Shown here: positions 1 through 11,600 of the stretch, one piece after another
Layout of the letters: the number at the start of each line of letters is the position of its first letter
Position numbering within the stretch: position 1 is the stretch's first letter
Source: Haemonchus contortus
Lineage: Eukaryota; Nematoda; Chromadorea; Rhabditida; Trichostrongylidae
Direction of reading: 5' to 3'
Length of the DNA: 64,000 nt
NCBI GenBank assembly: GCA_000469685.2
Contig: LS997563.1
Coordinates: forward strand, 28,559,897-28,623,896
Program-made: the position numbers and the translations under genes
The notes under the pieces: model-generated
Seen by the model: the letters and a program-made list of their open reading frames with translations, nothing else
The model's database searches: none
Told to the model about the DNA's origin: nothing

Positions 1-2814
1 AAACGCGGTATGGTGGGAACGATCGTACTAAGGCAATATTAGCCTTGTGGATTTTCAGAAATACCCTCAAAACCCAAATTCAACACGGCAAATCTACACA
101 GGCAGCATAGATGTCCAAAGATCACTGCTTTCAGAAGAGATACTAAACGTAAAGTATAAACCATACAACTGAGAAGTAAAGTGAAGGTCAGGAAAGGAGA
201 AATCTATACCAACTCTAAATCCTCAATCACCGTAAGTGTGGCAGTTTATTGCTCCACGGAAAAGCTATTTAGGGAATAAAATGACATTACGACCACCCTA
301 TCCCTCCCATAAAGGAGTCGGCGATGGTGGACAACAAACCACGCAACCTCTCCTGGCACGAAAACTAGTCATACCAGTTTCGATTCGAAAAATTCTCCAG
401 AGTGACCCCCTTCGCACTATTCTTCGTGCCATTGTGGGCATGATACGGATTGTGAAATCTAATTTCACTTGATCAATTTATTTCGGACTCAAAGTGAACC
501 TATTGACACATGAGAAGCCAAGAAAAATATCCGTAGAAAAATCAGCAAAAACTTTTGTAGAGTAATCAGCGGGATAATTCCGTTCTCGACAAGGACAACC
601 ACGGGGACCGCGAGGAGAAACGACTCTCATCAACTAGTCCACGACCACAAATCGCAGCAGATGCTTGGGACGGGTGAACAAACACAAGCAAAACACCGGT
701 CTTTGAGTAGTCGTTGCAGAAACTTGGCGAACCAAAAAGCAACGACCTCATAGAATCCGCCTAGAAATAGCTTTCCATTCGAGCTTAGGCAACAATGAAA
801 ATGCTGGTTTTAGGCCTATTTGCCAGAGAGAAAAAACTCAAGGGCTGTCAAGAAACCAGTCCTTTGCCACCCAATTTAGAATTGAGTCCTTTATTTCCTT
901 TCTTCGCATGAAAATGGATGGCTTCATCACCAGATTGAGATTTCAAAGCAGCAAAGATCCTTATGAGGCAGGGCTGGTCGTTTAGGGAAAATGGGAGGAG
1001 CAATCAGCCTTCCTAACAACGGGTATCACCATTACGATCATGAGCGAGAAAAAGGGTGAACGGTACCAGGAACTCTGTGGCTTCGCTGTGACAGTTCAAA
1101 TTAGGACTACTGGGGGAGTTCTGAAACTTTTTCATTTTTCGATGCAATGATTTTTCAGATGTCATACTACTCCTATTAGAGGCAACCCCTCCTGCCCTTC
1201 TCACTTTGAACATTCTGTAACACCCACTTCACTCATTCCCAATCACTGCACATTGCGATGACCACCGCTTCACATCTCTGAATTTCTGGCAAATTTACTC
1301 AAATCATGTTAAAGAATGAGATTGAACTCCTTGTATGTTGAAAGGACAGGCTTTGACCGACCGAGCGAAGCAGATGGGAAGGAAGGAAGACGAAATCGGA
1401 AGAAGTTAACGAGATGCGGCAAATTAAAGGCGACCAGTAGTCTGACAGTGAACTCTCATCTAAGAAAAGGCTGGAAACTCTCAGAATTACCGCCAACTTC
1501 TCAGCCCAAAACTCACACAAGCAAAGCAATGCCGCAAAAAATTTGTTTCCTGAAAGTTCGACGGTTTCAGTCGATAAAAACGCTCCGGCAAGTCTTTGCT
1601 AGATTCTGTCAATGAAATTATGAAAAATCGTGCGAAGATCTATCAAAAAAGGAGGCATTAGAGCCGCAACAAGGATTCACTTGCGCAAAAGCACGAGATC
1701 GGCTCTTTTTTGAACCAAACTTTGTGTTCTGCGAACAGAGTGGATTTGGATAGATTCAACTTTTCTACTTGGCTTAATATAAAGAAAAGTGGAAGCCGAA
1801 ATTCAAAGATATCCGGTAGCATGCAAAAAAATAACGAGGATTCTATCATAGCTGATGATCTGAGTTGAAAAGTTTAATTACGGTGTCATGCCTAACAACT
1901 TCTGACTAATGAAAACGACGCCAAGTGCGAAGACGGCCGTGTTCTTCTGGCGGACACAGGATTTTCTAATTCGAGAGATCCGTATTATACCACATCCTTC
2001 GAACTCAATTTAAAACAAAAAAAAATCAGAAATTATGGCGAAATGCGTTTCCCGGAGTGAAAAGTCGTGCGACACATTTTTGGAAATGAGGCTAAACAAG
2101 AAGCCAACACCCAAAACGTACAATCACAAGGGGTTTGGCATGACACAGGCAAAAAGCCCTGATAAGAGATGCGAGTAGTTCTGCAGTCGAAAGAAAGCCA
2201 ACAAGAAAGGGGAGGTCGAAAACGTTATCAAGCCATCTAGACCGTAACGATGAACAATCGTTGCTTCTTATCAGGACAGCCGCTCTATTTCGAAACGTCT
2301 TGAATTCTTACGATCTGAGCGTCAGTGAAACTGTTTTGAAATGACGTGGGTGGAAGTTTTGGAATAAATCATTGGTGACAAAGAAAAGCAAAATCGAAAA
2401 TATTGGAGCACACAGGAGCCCGTCTCGATGCAGTCAGAAAAAACTTGAGAAGAAAAATTTGAAAAAGCCATACGCTCTGAAGTTCCAAGTAATCAAATTT
2501 TCAGAACCTATCCTTAAAAAACATGTGCTTCAGTCCTCATGTTTTATAAAAAGCACTGAGACAGATTGCTCAACAGAAGAAACAAAATTACACCAGCGCT
2601 CAGAAATAAAGGTCCGAAAGTTTAAAGCCAAACATATGAGTGGTAGACCTACCCATCTGCCGATCCAGAAACAAAATGTTCATCGTTCAGCATTGCGACA
2701 CAATCCATACTTATGCATGTGGTATGCCCGTTGAACAGCTGCAAGTATAACGGGCTATCAGGAAAAAGCCAACGGTAGGAAGACAAGGAAAGCTTTTCAT
2801 GCTCATAGACAAGA
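1..2814. other. Left-edge region without a recognised gene
   Basis: I looked here on the minus strand for the remaining rrp9 exons (the last WD40 repeats after the exon ending at 2922) and did not find any. Short open frames occur on both strands but have no recognisable domain, no consistent splice phase and low-complexity composition. The stretch is either a large terminal intron of rrp9 or intergenic DNA. Confidence 0.5.
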
Positions 2815-2820
2815 TTTATT
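2815..2820 (-). promoter_or_regulatory. AATAAA in an rrp9 intron or 3' UTR
   Basis: Reading past the donor of the last found rrp9 exon gives an in-frame stop at 2844, and AATAAA lies 24 bases beyond it. It could be a premature (intronic) poly(A) signal or chance. Confidence 0.35.
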
Positions 2821-2921
2821 CATAAAACATATGGTGCGCTCTTTTAGAAGCATTTTAGTGTGTTGTCTATCAACACGCTATGCATACTCAGAAAAATCTC
2901 GAATGAAAGGGCGACTATTAC

Positions 2922-5900
2922 CAGCTGGCTTTCATCTTCCACTTTCCACAAGCGACAGCTTCGATCTTGTCTTCCAGCTGTCACAACGCGTTGTTTTTGA
3001 AGTGCACTGACGCCCATGACGACATCTTGATGACCATACATCGTGTCTACCAGACCCATTTGGTCCAAATCCCATAACTAAGAAAGCAGATGTATTCATC
3101 ATGAGAACAAAGCTGAAAAAGAAAGCAGCACATGTAGAGTCAAAAACAACCAACCTTCACAGATCGATCACGACTGGCGCTGAACAAACAATTTGTTTTC
3201 AGTTGGAAACAAAGGGCAGTAATCGGCGCACGATGTCCTTTGAAATCTCGTACATGGGCGAGAGTGTTGAAATCCCAAATCTGTTTGGAAAAAAGTGTTA
3301 TATTAGGTTGATACAAGTTTTTTTTTCGCCCATCACTTGGGGGCTATGCTCCCTCAACTTTTCCACGATTACCAGATCACCTTCGTTGCTTCCTACATAA
3401 ATTTTCATACTACTTCTATTATTTCTCGCTTAAAATGATGTATCAACATCAACCATAAGTTTCAACAACTTCTAAAGATCATGTCGATGGAGCTATGATC
3501 AAAGAACGATTGGGTTAGGGACTTGTGATTCTCTTTGTTATCTCAGAATTGCTTCTTGAAAAAATGTTTCAGAGAACAAAACGAATTATCATTCAGTGCA
3601 AGGCTAGAAATGTGAGCTGAAAAACTAAACCGTGAAGCGCAATTTTTAGCTCTCCTGATTCAGTCTCAAAAAAAGGCCAGTAGTGCATGTGAAAAAGGTC
3701 CGTTTCACACTCCCTTCACTCTATGGCAACATCAACAAGCTGTTATCAGCGGGAATAAACATTTTCTATAGCATTAACTGAAGGCAGTTAACAGTATGAG
3801 TATTCACTCATATTCTAATCACAGATTAGAAAAACGGCCCTTCGCTATCAGAACTCCTGAATCGCTACCCGTAGGCTCTGTCATGGAATTATATATACCC
3901 ATACACAACCCCAATAAAAATATAAATGCTTCCCAAGGATTTCTACACGAAGACCATGATGGTGCTGAACTGTACTGGGGTTCGATGTAGGCTTGACCTA
4001 TATATGGGTCAAGTTACATCTCCATATGTTGCGGCAAGCTGCTACACCCTTGATTAATTGAAAAAAAACTCCGCGAAAAAGTGCCGAAGCAGATTTTAGA
4101 ACTACTGGCAAAAAAGTGCGATAGAGTTTTGAATGTCCGAAGTAATGATCGAAAAAGCAACGCCTGCTCAAGATTGCCACCATTGATGCCCTGTCGCAAG
4201 CGAATTTGAATATTTTGATATACCCGAGATTTTCAAAAGCAACACAATTTTGATGGCTCGAAAATTACCCCTATATAAAGGAAGGGTTAGTAAAAACGAG
4301 AAGTGAACATCAGCATATCGAGTAAAGTAGTAGTAACCGCAAAACTAGTATATTAACAAATCGGGTGAGAAATTGCTGAACGAAAAGAATCAAAATTCAA
4401 CGGTGCAAAATAAAAATTCGGGCAATCAAGGCTGAGGGCAAAGTCGTATTCGGCCTTGCGCATTGTAAAATATGTCTTTGGTCGCGTCAATTCAAATCGC
4501 AATAAAAGCAGAACGCCATTCCATAAAGTAAAATCAGAAGTCAAATAAAACTTTCCGAAAAACAAGGAAGATAAAATACCTTTAAAACAGCATCATGGCC
4601 GCCAGATGCGATGTACTTCCCGTCAGAAGAGATTGCCAATACCAAAATATGACCGTAGTGAGCTTTCTGCCCTTCGCCACCAGCTTTCGTACGTTTGATA
4701 GTTCCGACTACTTTTCGAGCAGTAATATCATCTAACATAAAAATATTTTAAGGCACTATCAAATGTTACTTTTGAAGAAAGTTAACGACTGACATTTTAC
4801 TATGCTTGATTCCTTTCCAGAACTAATTACGAATTTTCCACAAGGCGAGATTGCTACAGAAAGAGGGGTGAACCTGAAAAATCTATGATTTCATCATAAA
4901 GGCTGATGTACAAGTCTGTGCTTTTGTCATCCCAGTCGAGTCCAGTGACCTCAACATGATCCCGCTTTTTCCATTATACCATTTAAAAAAATCAGCATAT
5001 TTGTTTTTTTTTCCTGAAAAGAAGGTTCTAAAAAATTTTTTGAAAAGGCCGAAATTTTTTTCAATCAGTGCCATATTTTCTCAGCTTGAATATGTGAGTG
5101 AATGCTCAGCTTGAATATCTGAGTGATTGGTGAAGGAAAGCGGCGTCACAATCACCTCCACTACATAAAGAACCGAGCCAAGATGACACATCCTTAACCC
5201 ACGTTCTTCGGTTCGATCCAGTGGAGAGAGACCTATACAGGAAAAACCAACCAGTGAGGGAGCAATTTATAGCTTACTAGTTACGGCTGCGCATATAGCG
5301 CGAGCGATTGAAAACAAATAATTTTGATGGTTGTCCTATTATTCTGCGAATCCTCAAACTTTGCGGCCTTATTTACCTAGTGCTGTTTGTTGACCCATAA
5401 CCTATTCTATGTTCCTCCCAGCCGGCGAAAATCGATCATTTTTATCGCTAACAAAACGAGTCATGAAATCACAACACTAACTCTACATCTTATTGATTTA
5501 AATGCTGCACAGCCAGCGTTTCTCCTACGGGTAAGATATGGGTTTCAAGAGAAAGAACTCAAATAGTCCGTTATATACTAAAGGATAGTTAAATCATCAT
5601 CATTCAAACTTGAGTAAAAAACCTAAAAAGGTCCAAGATGGCTGTGGTTTTCTTCACGATGAATTTTCAGTGGGAATAAAAGTCAATTTCATATTTAACA
5701 TTACCAGAAAATTTAACGTAGGCATCAGAACAGAACTCAAAACCAATGAGGATTGATAAAAAATATCCCTAAACCATATTTTCGATTACGGTATCGCTTC
5801 TGTACCAGGAGCCGTATTGAATCAAACAAATATACTTTCTTAAATACTGTAAATGAAACAGAAATCATTTCGTAATAACAGGGCACTATATTAGGGGAAC

Positions 5901-6706
5901 CCCGTTCACGCTCTATAGGAATCTACCAATTTACATTCACTCATGATGGGAGTAGCTTAGTTAAAAGGAAAGTTAAAAGGAAAGAGGGGACTTCTGTCCG
6001 AAGCAAAATAAAAAGGAAATAAAAAAAACAATAAAATTACCTGTGTGCTCGGTAAGCTATTTCTTCCTCATCCCGTAATTCAGCCAAGTCAGCCAACTGT
6101 CGCCTCAATGTACCAGCCTTCACAGCAGCGTCTTCCTTTAACGTTTCACCTATCTCTTCTTCTGTTTTTCCTGATTCCTTAACGAATAACATTTACAAAA
6201 CAATCAACATCAAGTGTATAACAGAGGCATAGAAGCGCCGAAGGGTATGAAAAGACAACTAAAAATAAGGCAAAAGAGAAACAAGAATACATGTTAGAAG
6301 TCTCCAAACCTACATGAAGTTTTTGGAGATACTCCTTAGCTTTTATTCGAGCAACATCTTCAATTTCATATTCACCTTCACTGGCATCTGATACTTTATC
6401 GCTAGCAACAGAAACCTATAAATAAGCCCAATCATAACAAGAAACGATACAGCAACAAATCTCCGGTACCTCATCATCTGAGCTTATTTCTGTCCTTTCC
6501 ATCATGCGCCGTCGTCTTGAGAGCCTTGCTTCCTTGTCATCACCATCTTTCAATCCCTAAATTTTGACAGGCAAAACGGCTTCAGCCTACCCTACCCGGA
6601 TGGGAATAAGTCAAAAGAAAAGAATAGAATTGAATGAACTAACTCTTTTAACGCCGATTTTCTTCCTAGGAGGCCCTTTTGTTTTTGAAAGGAAAAATGC
6701 AGGCAT
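2922..6706 (-). CDS. rrp9: U3 snoRNP WD40 protein RRP9/U3-55K, partial
   Basis: This protein binds the U3 snoRNP box B/C in the nucleolus and acts in 18S rRNA processing. Exons (minus strand, 5' to 3'): 6706-6644, 6556-6470, 6415-6314, 6177-6041, an unresolved exon near 4990-4875, then 4731-4580, 3280-3155 and 3077-2922. The start ATG at 6706 follows a TACCAG acceptor by eight bases. The N-terminus is basic, then acidic (ISSDDE), then a charged helix ending DEEEIAYRAHR, as in the family. WD repeats are visible: GHILVLAISSDGKYIASGG, then GHRAPITALCF with ASRDRSVKLWD, then GHQDVVMGV with TAGRQDRSCRLWK. The order matches human RRP9. The exon near 4.9 kb (LDWDDKSTDLYISLYDEI, probably WD1) does not join its neighbours in phase. 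The last two or three WD repeats are missing, so the gene probably continues left of the window. Identity is firm; the gene model is incomplete. Confidence 0.87.
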
Positions 6707-6713
6707 TGCGACC

Positions 6714-6724
6714 CTGGTAGACAA
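6714..6724 (-). other. Probable trans-splice acceptor of rrp9
   Basis: A T-rich tract ending TCTACCAG lies just upstream of the start ATG, with AG at 6715-6714. No upstream coding exon was found, which fits spliced-leader addition, although a 5' UTR intron is possible. Confidence 0.5.
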
Positions 6725-8032
6725 AAAAAAACGTCGATATGAAATCAAAATAAGATGTCGAACTGAACTATAAAAGTTGATCAATCAAAATAGTAAATAC
6801 TGTAAACATAGCGCATCAACGCTTCCACCAACACGTACAAAAAACGCAAAATAGATTAGATTTATAACAAGATCAGTCCATAACCGTAACAACTCATAGA
6901 TGATCAAACTGATAGATGGTAGAACGTGTAAGCTCAAAACAAGATTGCTCAACTCGATGTTGGTTTTCCTTGTGATTTGTTCTGAAATACCGCATTTTTA
7001 CAATAAATTATCGGCCCACCAAGTATAATATTAATAAAAAAATAAAGCTTTCACTGATGTTTCACAACACCTCTCGAAAGATGGTTTAACTATGAATCTT
7101 AGGATTACAACGTTTTCTTCGCGAAAAAGAATCCGAAAAAAGTAAAACAAGTACGAATGCAGTAAATATGATATAAGAGTAAACAGACCTTTAAAACTTC
7201 AACGACAACTTCTGAGAGGAGATGCGCATTGAGTAAGAGATTCCTAAGCTTCTTGAAATAACGACCGTTTGTTTCCGTCCAATGTTTTATAACAGCAGAA
7301 CAGCTTTCGGCGTCCTAGAACAATTGTTGAATAGTAAAGCAAAAGTATTTCAGTTTTACTCTGTATCATGGTGGGGTGTGTCATACCAAACTGAGCTATA
7401 ATTTTGACTCCTCTGAAATGAAGCTTGATCTGGACAGAACCGGGCATTTGTGCTAAAGGACTAGCTTTAACGAATTATTGCTCAGATGCCCATTTAAAGG
7501 AGTTTTATCTATGGTCCGACGTGCACTCAAACCCTCGCTTTGGGTTCCCCCTAGATTAACTGAATTTCCACTTCACCTGTCTATAATAAGCCCCTCAATG
7601 GTCACGCAAAACTAGGGCCCCTCTCTCTAATTACTGATCCCAGGCTGCTCCATCGTGGATACTCACCAAGCTTTATGAGTTAAACATTTACAAACGACTT
7701 ATTTCTACACATATGATCGTATTTTCCCGGTGAGCTATGCCCTTTCTGATTCATTCTTCCCGAATGAACACAGCATCGCAAACGGTCAAGTAACGGGTGG
7801 AGTGGCCGGGGGACTTTTTTTTAACACGTTGACGACGAGCCAATTTTTTCGTGTCTGTCCCATGGGACGAAACGGTTTCTTTCTTGGAAATTTGTTATTT
7901 CTCGAAAAAATGAGTGATTAGAGTCAAAAACATTTGAAATCCGCAAACCTTACCGCAGTATTCAAATTTTGCCCAAGATTTGGGCTACTTGGGGTAATTT
8001 CAAATTTGGCGGTTATAAATCCGAATCAGGGG

Positions 8033-8040
8033 TATATAAA
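8033..8040 (+). promoter_or_regulatory. TATA box of the piggyBac-like element
   Basis: TATATAAA, 46 bases upstream of the ATG at 8086 within the TTAA element. It is a plausible remnant of the transposase promoter. Confidence 0.5.
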
Positions 8041-8085
8041 TAGGATCTCTGAGATATTATCATCGTTACGGCTATTTTTGTCATC

Positions 8086-8241
8086 ATGAGTGTCCTGGAT
8101 GATGAAACGGAGGACTTCAACGGAGGTTTTGACAACTGGCTGCTCGAAACCGACGATGATGCTGCAGGTGGTTTAGACGGCGACGATATGGCTCCTGCGA
8201 TTGATCCTGTCTTGTATTTGTATTATTCGTCTTGGAATTAA
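8086..8241 (+). pseudogene. piggyBac transposase N-terminal remnant
   Basis: An open frame of 51 codons runs from ATG to TAA inside the piggyBac-like element. It is very acidic (LDDETEDFNGGFDNWLLET, then GGLDGDDMAP), like the N-terminal region of piggyBac transposases, and it lacks the DDD catalytic core and the zinc-finger end. The frame stops soon after the acidic part, where the deletion joins it to the right end. The assignment rests mainly on the flanking repeat structure. Confidence 0.55.
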
Positions 8242-8655
8242 TTTAATAGATGGCCGGTTTTATTTTGAACAATTATAAGCCTAAATAGAAAGTCTGAACC
8301 AAAACCGGAAGGAGCACACACACTTTAATTGAAGAACGCACCGTCGCGCAGCATTGCGCGACATCGTCCCATGAGACAGACTGGCTGTCGCGCACCATTG
8401 CGCGACATCGTCGTCAACGTGTTAATCCATCTAGGAGGAAGTGGGAGTGAGATGAGGTAAGCACGCTAGCGTATAACATAGTATACGCAGCAGAACTAAT
8501 TTTGCCTCGGCTTTCTCTCACGCGCCAGCAGTGTTTAGCAATTATTCGGGTAACGATAACAATCAAAGCGTACAGTATAGAGCTCCCGCGGCTGATCACA
8601 GCGTATGACCAGGAACCCCTTCACCGCCTTCTTGACTGATGCAGCCATGTACCAA

Positions 8656-11600
8656 TCATTTCCAGTTATTTATACGACCAGTATTGTACTTGGAGAAGTA
8701 ATAATGAGAAGGAAACAAAAACATGGGCAAACTTTGATCCACTGAAAAAAAAGATCCATTATTGAAGGAAGAATAACTTACTGAATGACCCTTCAACTCT
8801 TGTATTTTCTTATCGCTAATTTCCATGGATTCCGCCAACTTTCTCCACTGAGGCGCCAAAATAGATGCTAGCTTAGCTAGTGTTGAGTCACTCATTTCGT
8901 AATCAGGACTCGGAGAAGCTGATCTTAAAAGCTCATATGAATGCATACATATTAGAAGAAAAGGCATAATGATTACCCTTCGACGCCATTAGAACGATTT
9001 CGAAGCAACGACTCTTCAACTGCTTTTCTTGCTTGCCGTTCTTCACGTTCTTGAAGCTCAGTTCGAAATTCCTTAAAACAGTGATAGAGAAGATGCGGGG
9101 CTCAGGACCGCCCTGTTTTTCGAGAAAACTGTTGGTATCCCACCTCCATATTCTTTCCTGTTCTTAATATCACATTATCCAAAAATTGAGGTATACTGAG
9201 GGTCTGTTGATTTTGAGCAGATATATATTGTGAGCTTTCCACCATAAGCAGTCGGCAAGCGCGAAATTGGAACGCGGGATCGCGTGTTGATCTGAAGCAA
9301 AAAGCAGCTCACTTTTGGTCCAAGAGGAAATTTCAATCCATCATTTGGACCCAAAACCCAGAACCCATAAACCATATGGGCCAAAAGCACGACGAAAAGT
9401 AAAACTGTCAAAAATCATAATTGAAAAGCTACAACTCATTCTTTTCAAATGTCGTCTTTGGAGAAATCACAGAGGAGAAAGCACAAAAGGCATGAGGGCG
9501 TCGGATGAGGGATCCAAAATTTCGCATCGCTCTAACAAATTAAAAGAAAATGAAAAATATCTCAAAAGCAGTGACTCACTTATATTGATCCTCCACCTGT
9601 TGTTCAGGGTCGAGTTCGTCTATTGGATCACGAAGGAAATCTGCCAGAGAGGGAGCAAATTTTCTGAACGAAAGGGTATTCCGATAAGCACCAAGGAATG
9701 AATCAGGCTAACTCGTTACCGCTTTTTATTTCGGCAAGCAGCCAGTAGATTTGGTTCAATACTCCATAATTTCGTCAATTCAGGAGTTCCAATGTCAATT
9801 TCCGCGGGATCAAATTTGATTCGCGGCCGTCTTGAAAACACCGGTTTATTCCAAAAGGACAACCAAAAAGAAGGAAGAACAGAGATCACACAAACTATGT
9901 TCTAATCGATCCAGAATCTGAGATCAATCGATTTAGAGATTAGAGAGTGATATATTGTCCATATTTCAGAAAGTTTCCACAGAGTATGTTTCAAAAATGA
10001 AGTTTCGTATACAGGCCGAAAAGATGAGTAAACGTAAGTCAATTAATTCACTTTTTGTAAGGCTGCATTTGCTGCTTATCGGCAAGGTCCGCCATATTTG
10101 GACATGATTCGCTTTTCCACCTCGCCCATTCCAGTTCCCGTTGAAGAATGTGCTAAAATAAAATGCAAAAATGTAGCAAGAATCAAATAAGTTGTTTCGT
10201 CAGAAAAATTCTCACGGACCTTGACACTTTCTGCAAAATGTGCTCCTTTCGGATGAGTTTCTCGCAGCAGACGATAACATTTCTCCTGACTATCATTGAC
10301 AAACTTAGTTTGTTCCTCAGTCAGAGTTGTGATCTTTCTGTAAAGTAGCGTTTCCAACATACTAATCAAATGAAGAACGGTATTCCGTAAACCAGGGGTC
10401 TTCTGGTGATGATTATGATAATAATAATAAAGTGAAAATCCAGCGTGTATATGCGTAAGAGGGTTTTGGTAAGACGAGGGAGGAACGGAGGAGGCTGACA
10501 GGCTTGCTCGGTGAGGAACACCACAGATCATAACACGAACGATATCGTAGTGGGTAACTTTGGAAAACCACGTTGAAGGGACACGGTAACCGTGAAAAAT
10601 TCATTTAAGTAAGAAGCAAGGGTGGAAAATATGAGCTTGAGTTTGGGGCATGATTTACACGGGATCTTACATATGAAGAGAACGAAGCATAAATCTCTGC
10701 AGAAAAACCGATAACCTATTTGCACTCGAACAATCCAACAAAAGTGATAAGTAGACCGCGAAACCCACTGCTTGGCTCTATTACTTGTCAAATATTGACA
10801 AAGTATAATGAACTGGATCAAGAAGTAACGTCGGAATTGTGAATCATTCAGTTGTAGTTGAAGAAGCTGGAAGAGGAAGTAATAATGATAACGAACAGAT
10901 CAGTTATACCAATAACTAACCTTTGGACTTGTAAGATACTTTGCAAAGTATGAATCCGACTCATCCATCATTTTTCGTGTGTTTTCCGCGTCCTAAAGTT
11001 ACTTCCTTATTGAAACCGAAATTGAAATCGAAGGCCAAGTTAAGGGATCCTATTCACAAGCCCACAACTCACCAAGATATGACTCTTTCCATTGTCATCG
11101 TCATCTTCGCAAGATTTCTCTAGTTTGTAACTTGAAAACACACCCAATACATCAGTGGAATTCTGAAAACAGGTCACTTAAGCGAAAAATGTCACTTGGT
11201 AACTGGTCACATTTACAAAGCCCACCTTTTGGAACGTTACCCATTGCTGTTTATCAAAACAAATAGTTGGGTTGGAGAAAAAGGATTGCATCTGCCAAAA
11301 CATTGAGTACAGCGCATGGTCGACAGGTATATTGACTTCTCTGAAGTGAGAACCACTTGAACGAAAATCACGTGGAAGCAAGATTCGTTACCTTGAAAAA
11401 CGTACTTTGTTTCTTTAATCTCTCCTGTTTCCATTTCTTCGTCTGAGGCATTAATGAGATCAACTGGCTGTGTTTCTGACTACAAATAGGTTGTTTTCTC
11501 GTGTTCATGTCCAAAATTCAGCGTCCGCGTAGAGTAGAAGGTGCATGTAGGTGCAGAGTACAAATTTACTCACTGTATCGAATTTGGTCACATTCTGAGT

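Larger units (their letters stand above)
7821..8425 (+). mobile_element. piggyBac-like element, internally deleted
   Basis: The element is bounded by TTAA on both sides (7821-7824 and 8422-8425). Its 14-bp terminal inverted repeat CACGTTGACGACGA is at 7825-7838 and in inverse at 8408-8421. An 18-bp subterminal inverted repeat (GTCTGTCCCATGGGACGA) lies close to the left end and, with one mismatch, further from the right end. TTAA targets plus short terminal and asymmetric subterminal repeats are the layout of piggyBac transposons. The right end also holds two short hairpins of the form TGTCGCGCA...GCGCGAC. Inside is a TATA box and a short acidic open frame, but no catalytic domain, so this copy is non-autonomous. 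It lies between thoc-1 and rrp9. Confidence 0.8.

Noticed and set aside
9315..9701. Plus-strand frame of 128 codons
   Set aside because: It is antisense to the thoc-1 exon 9663-9580, which matches THOC1 on the minus strand.
10076..10531. Minus-strand frame of 151 codons as a single gene
   Set aside because: It reads through introns of thoc-1; the real exons are 10337-10220 and 10152-10052, the latter in another frame.
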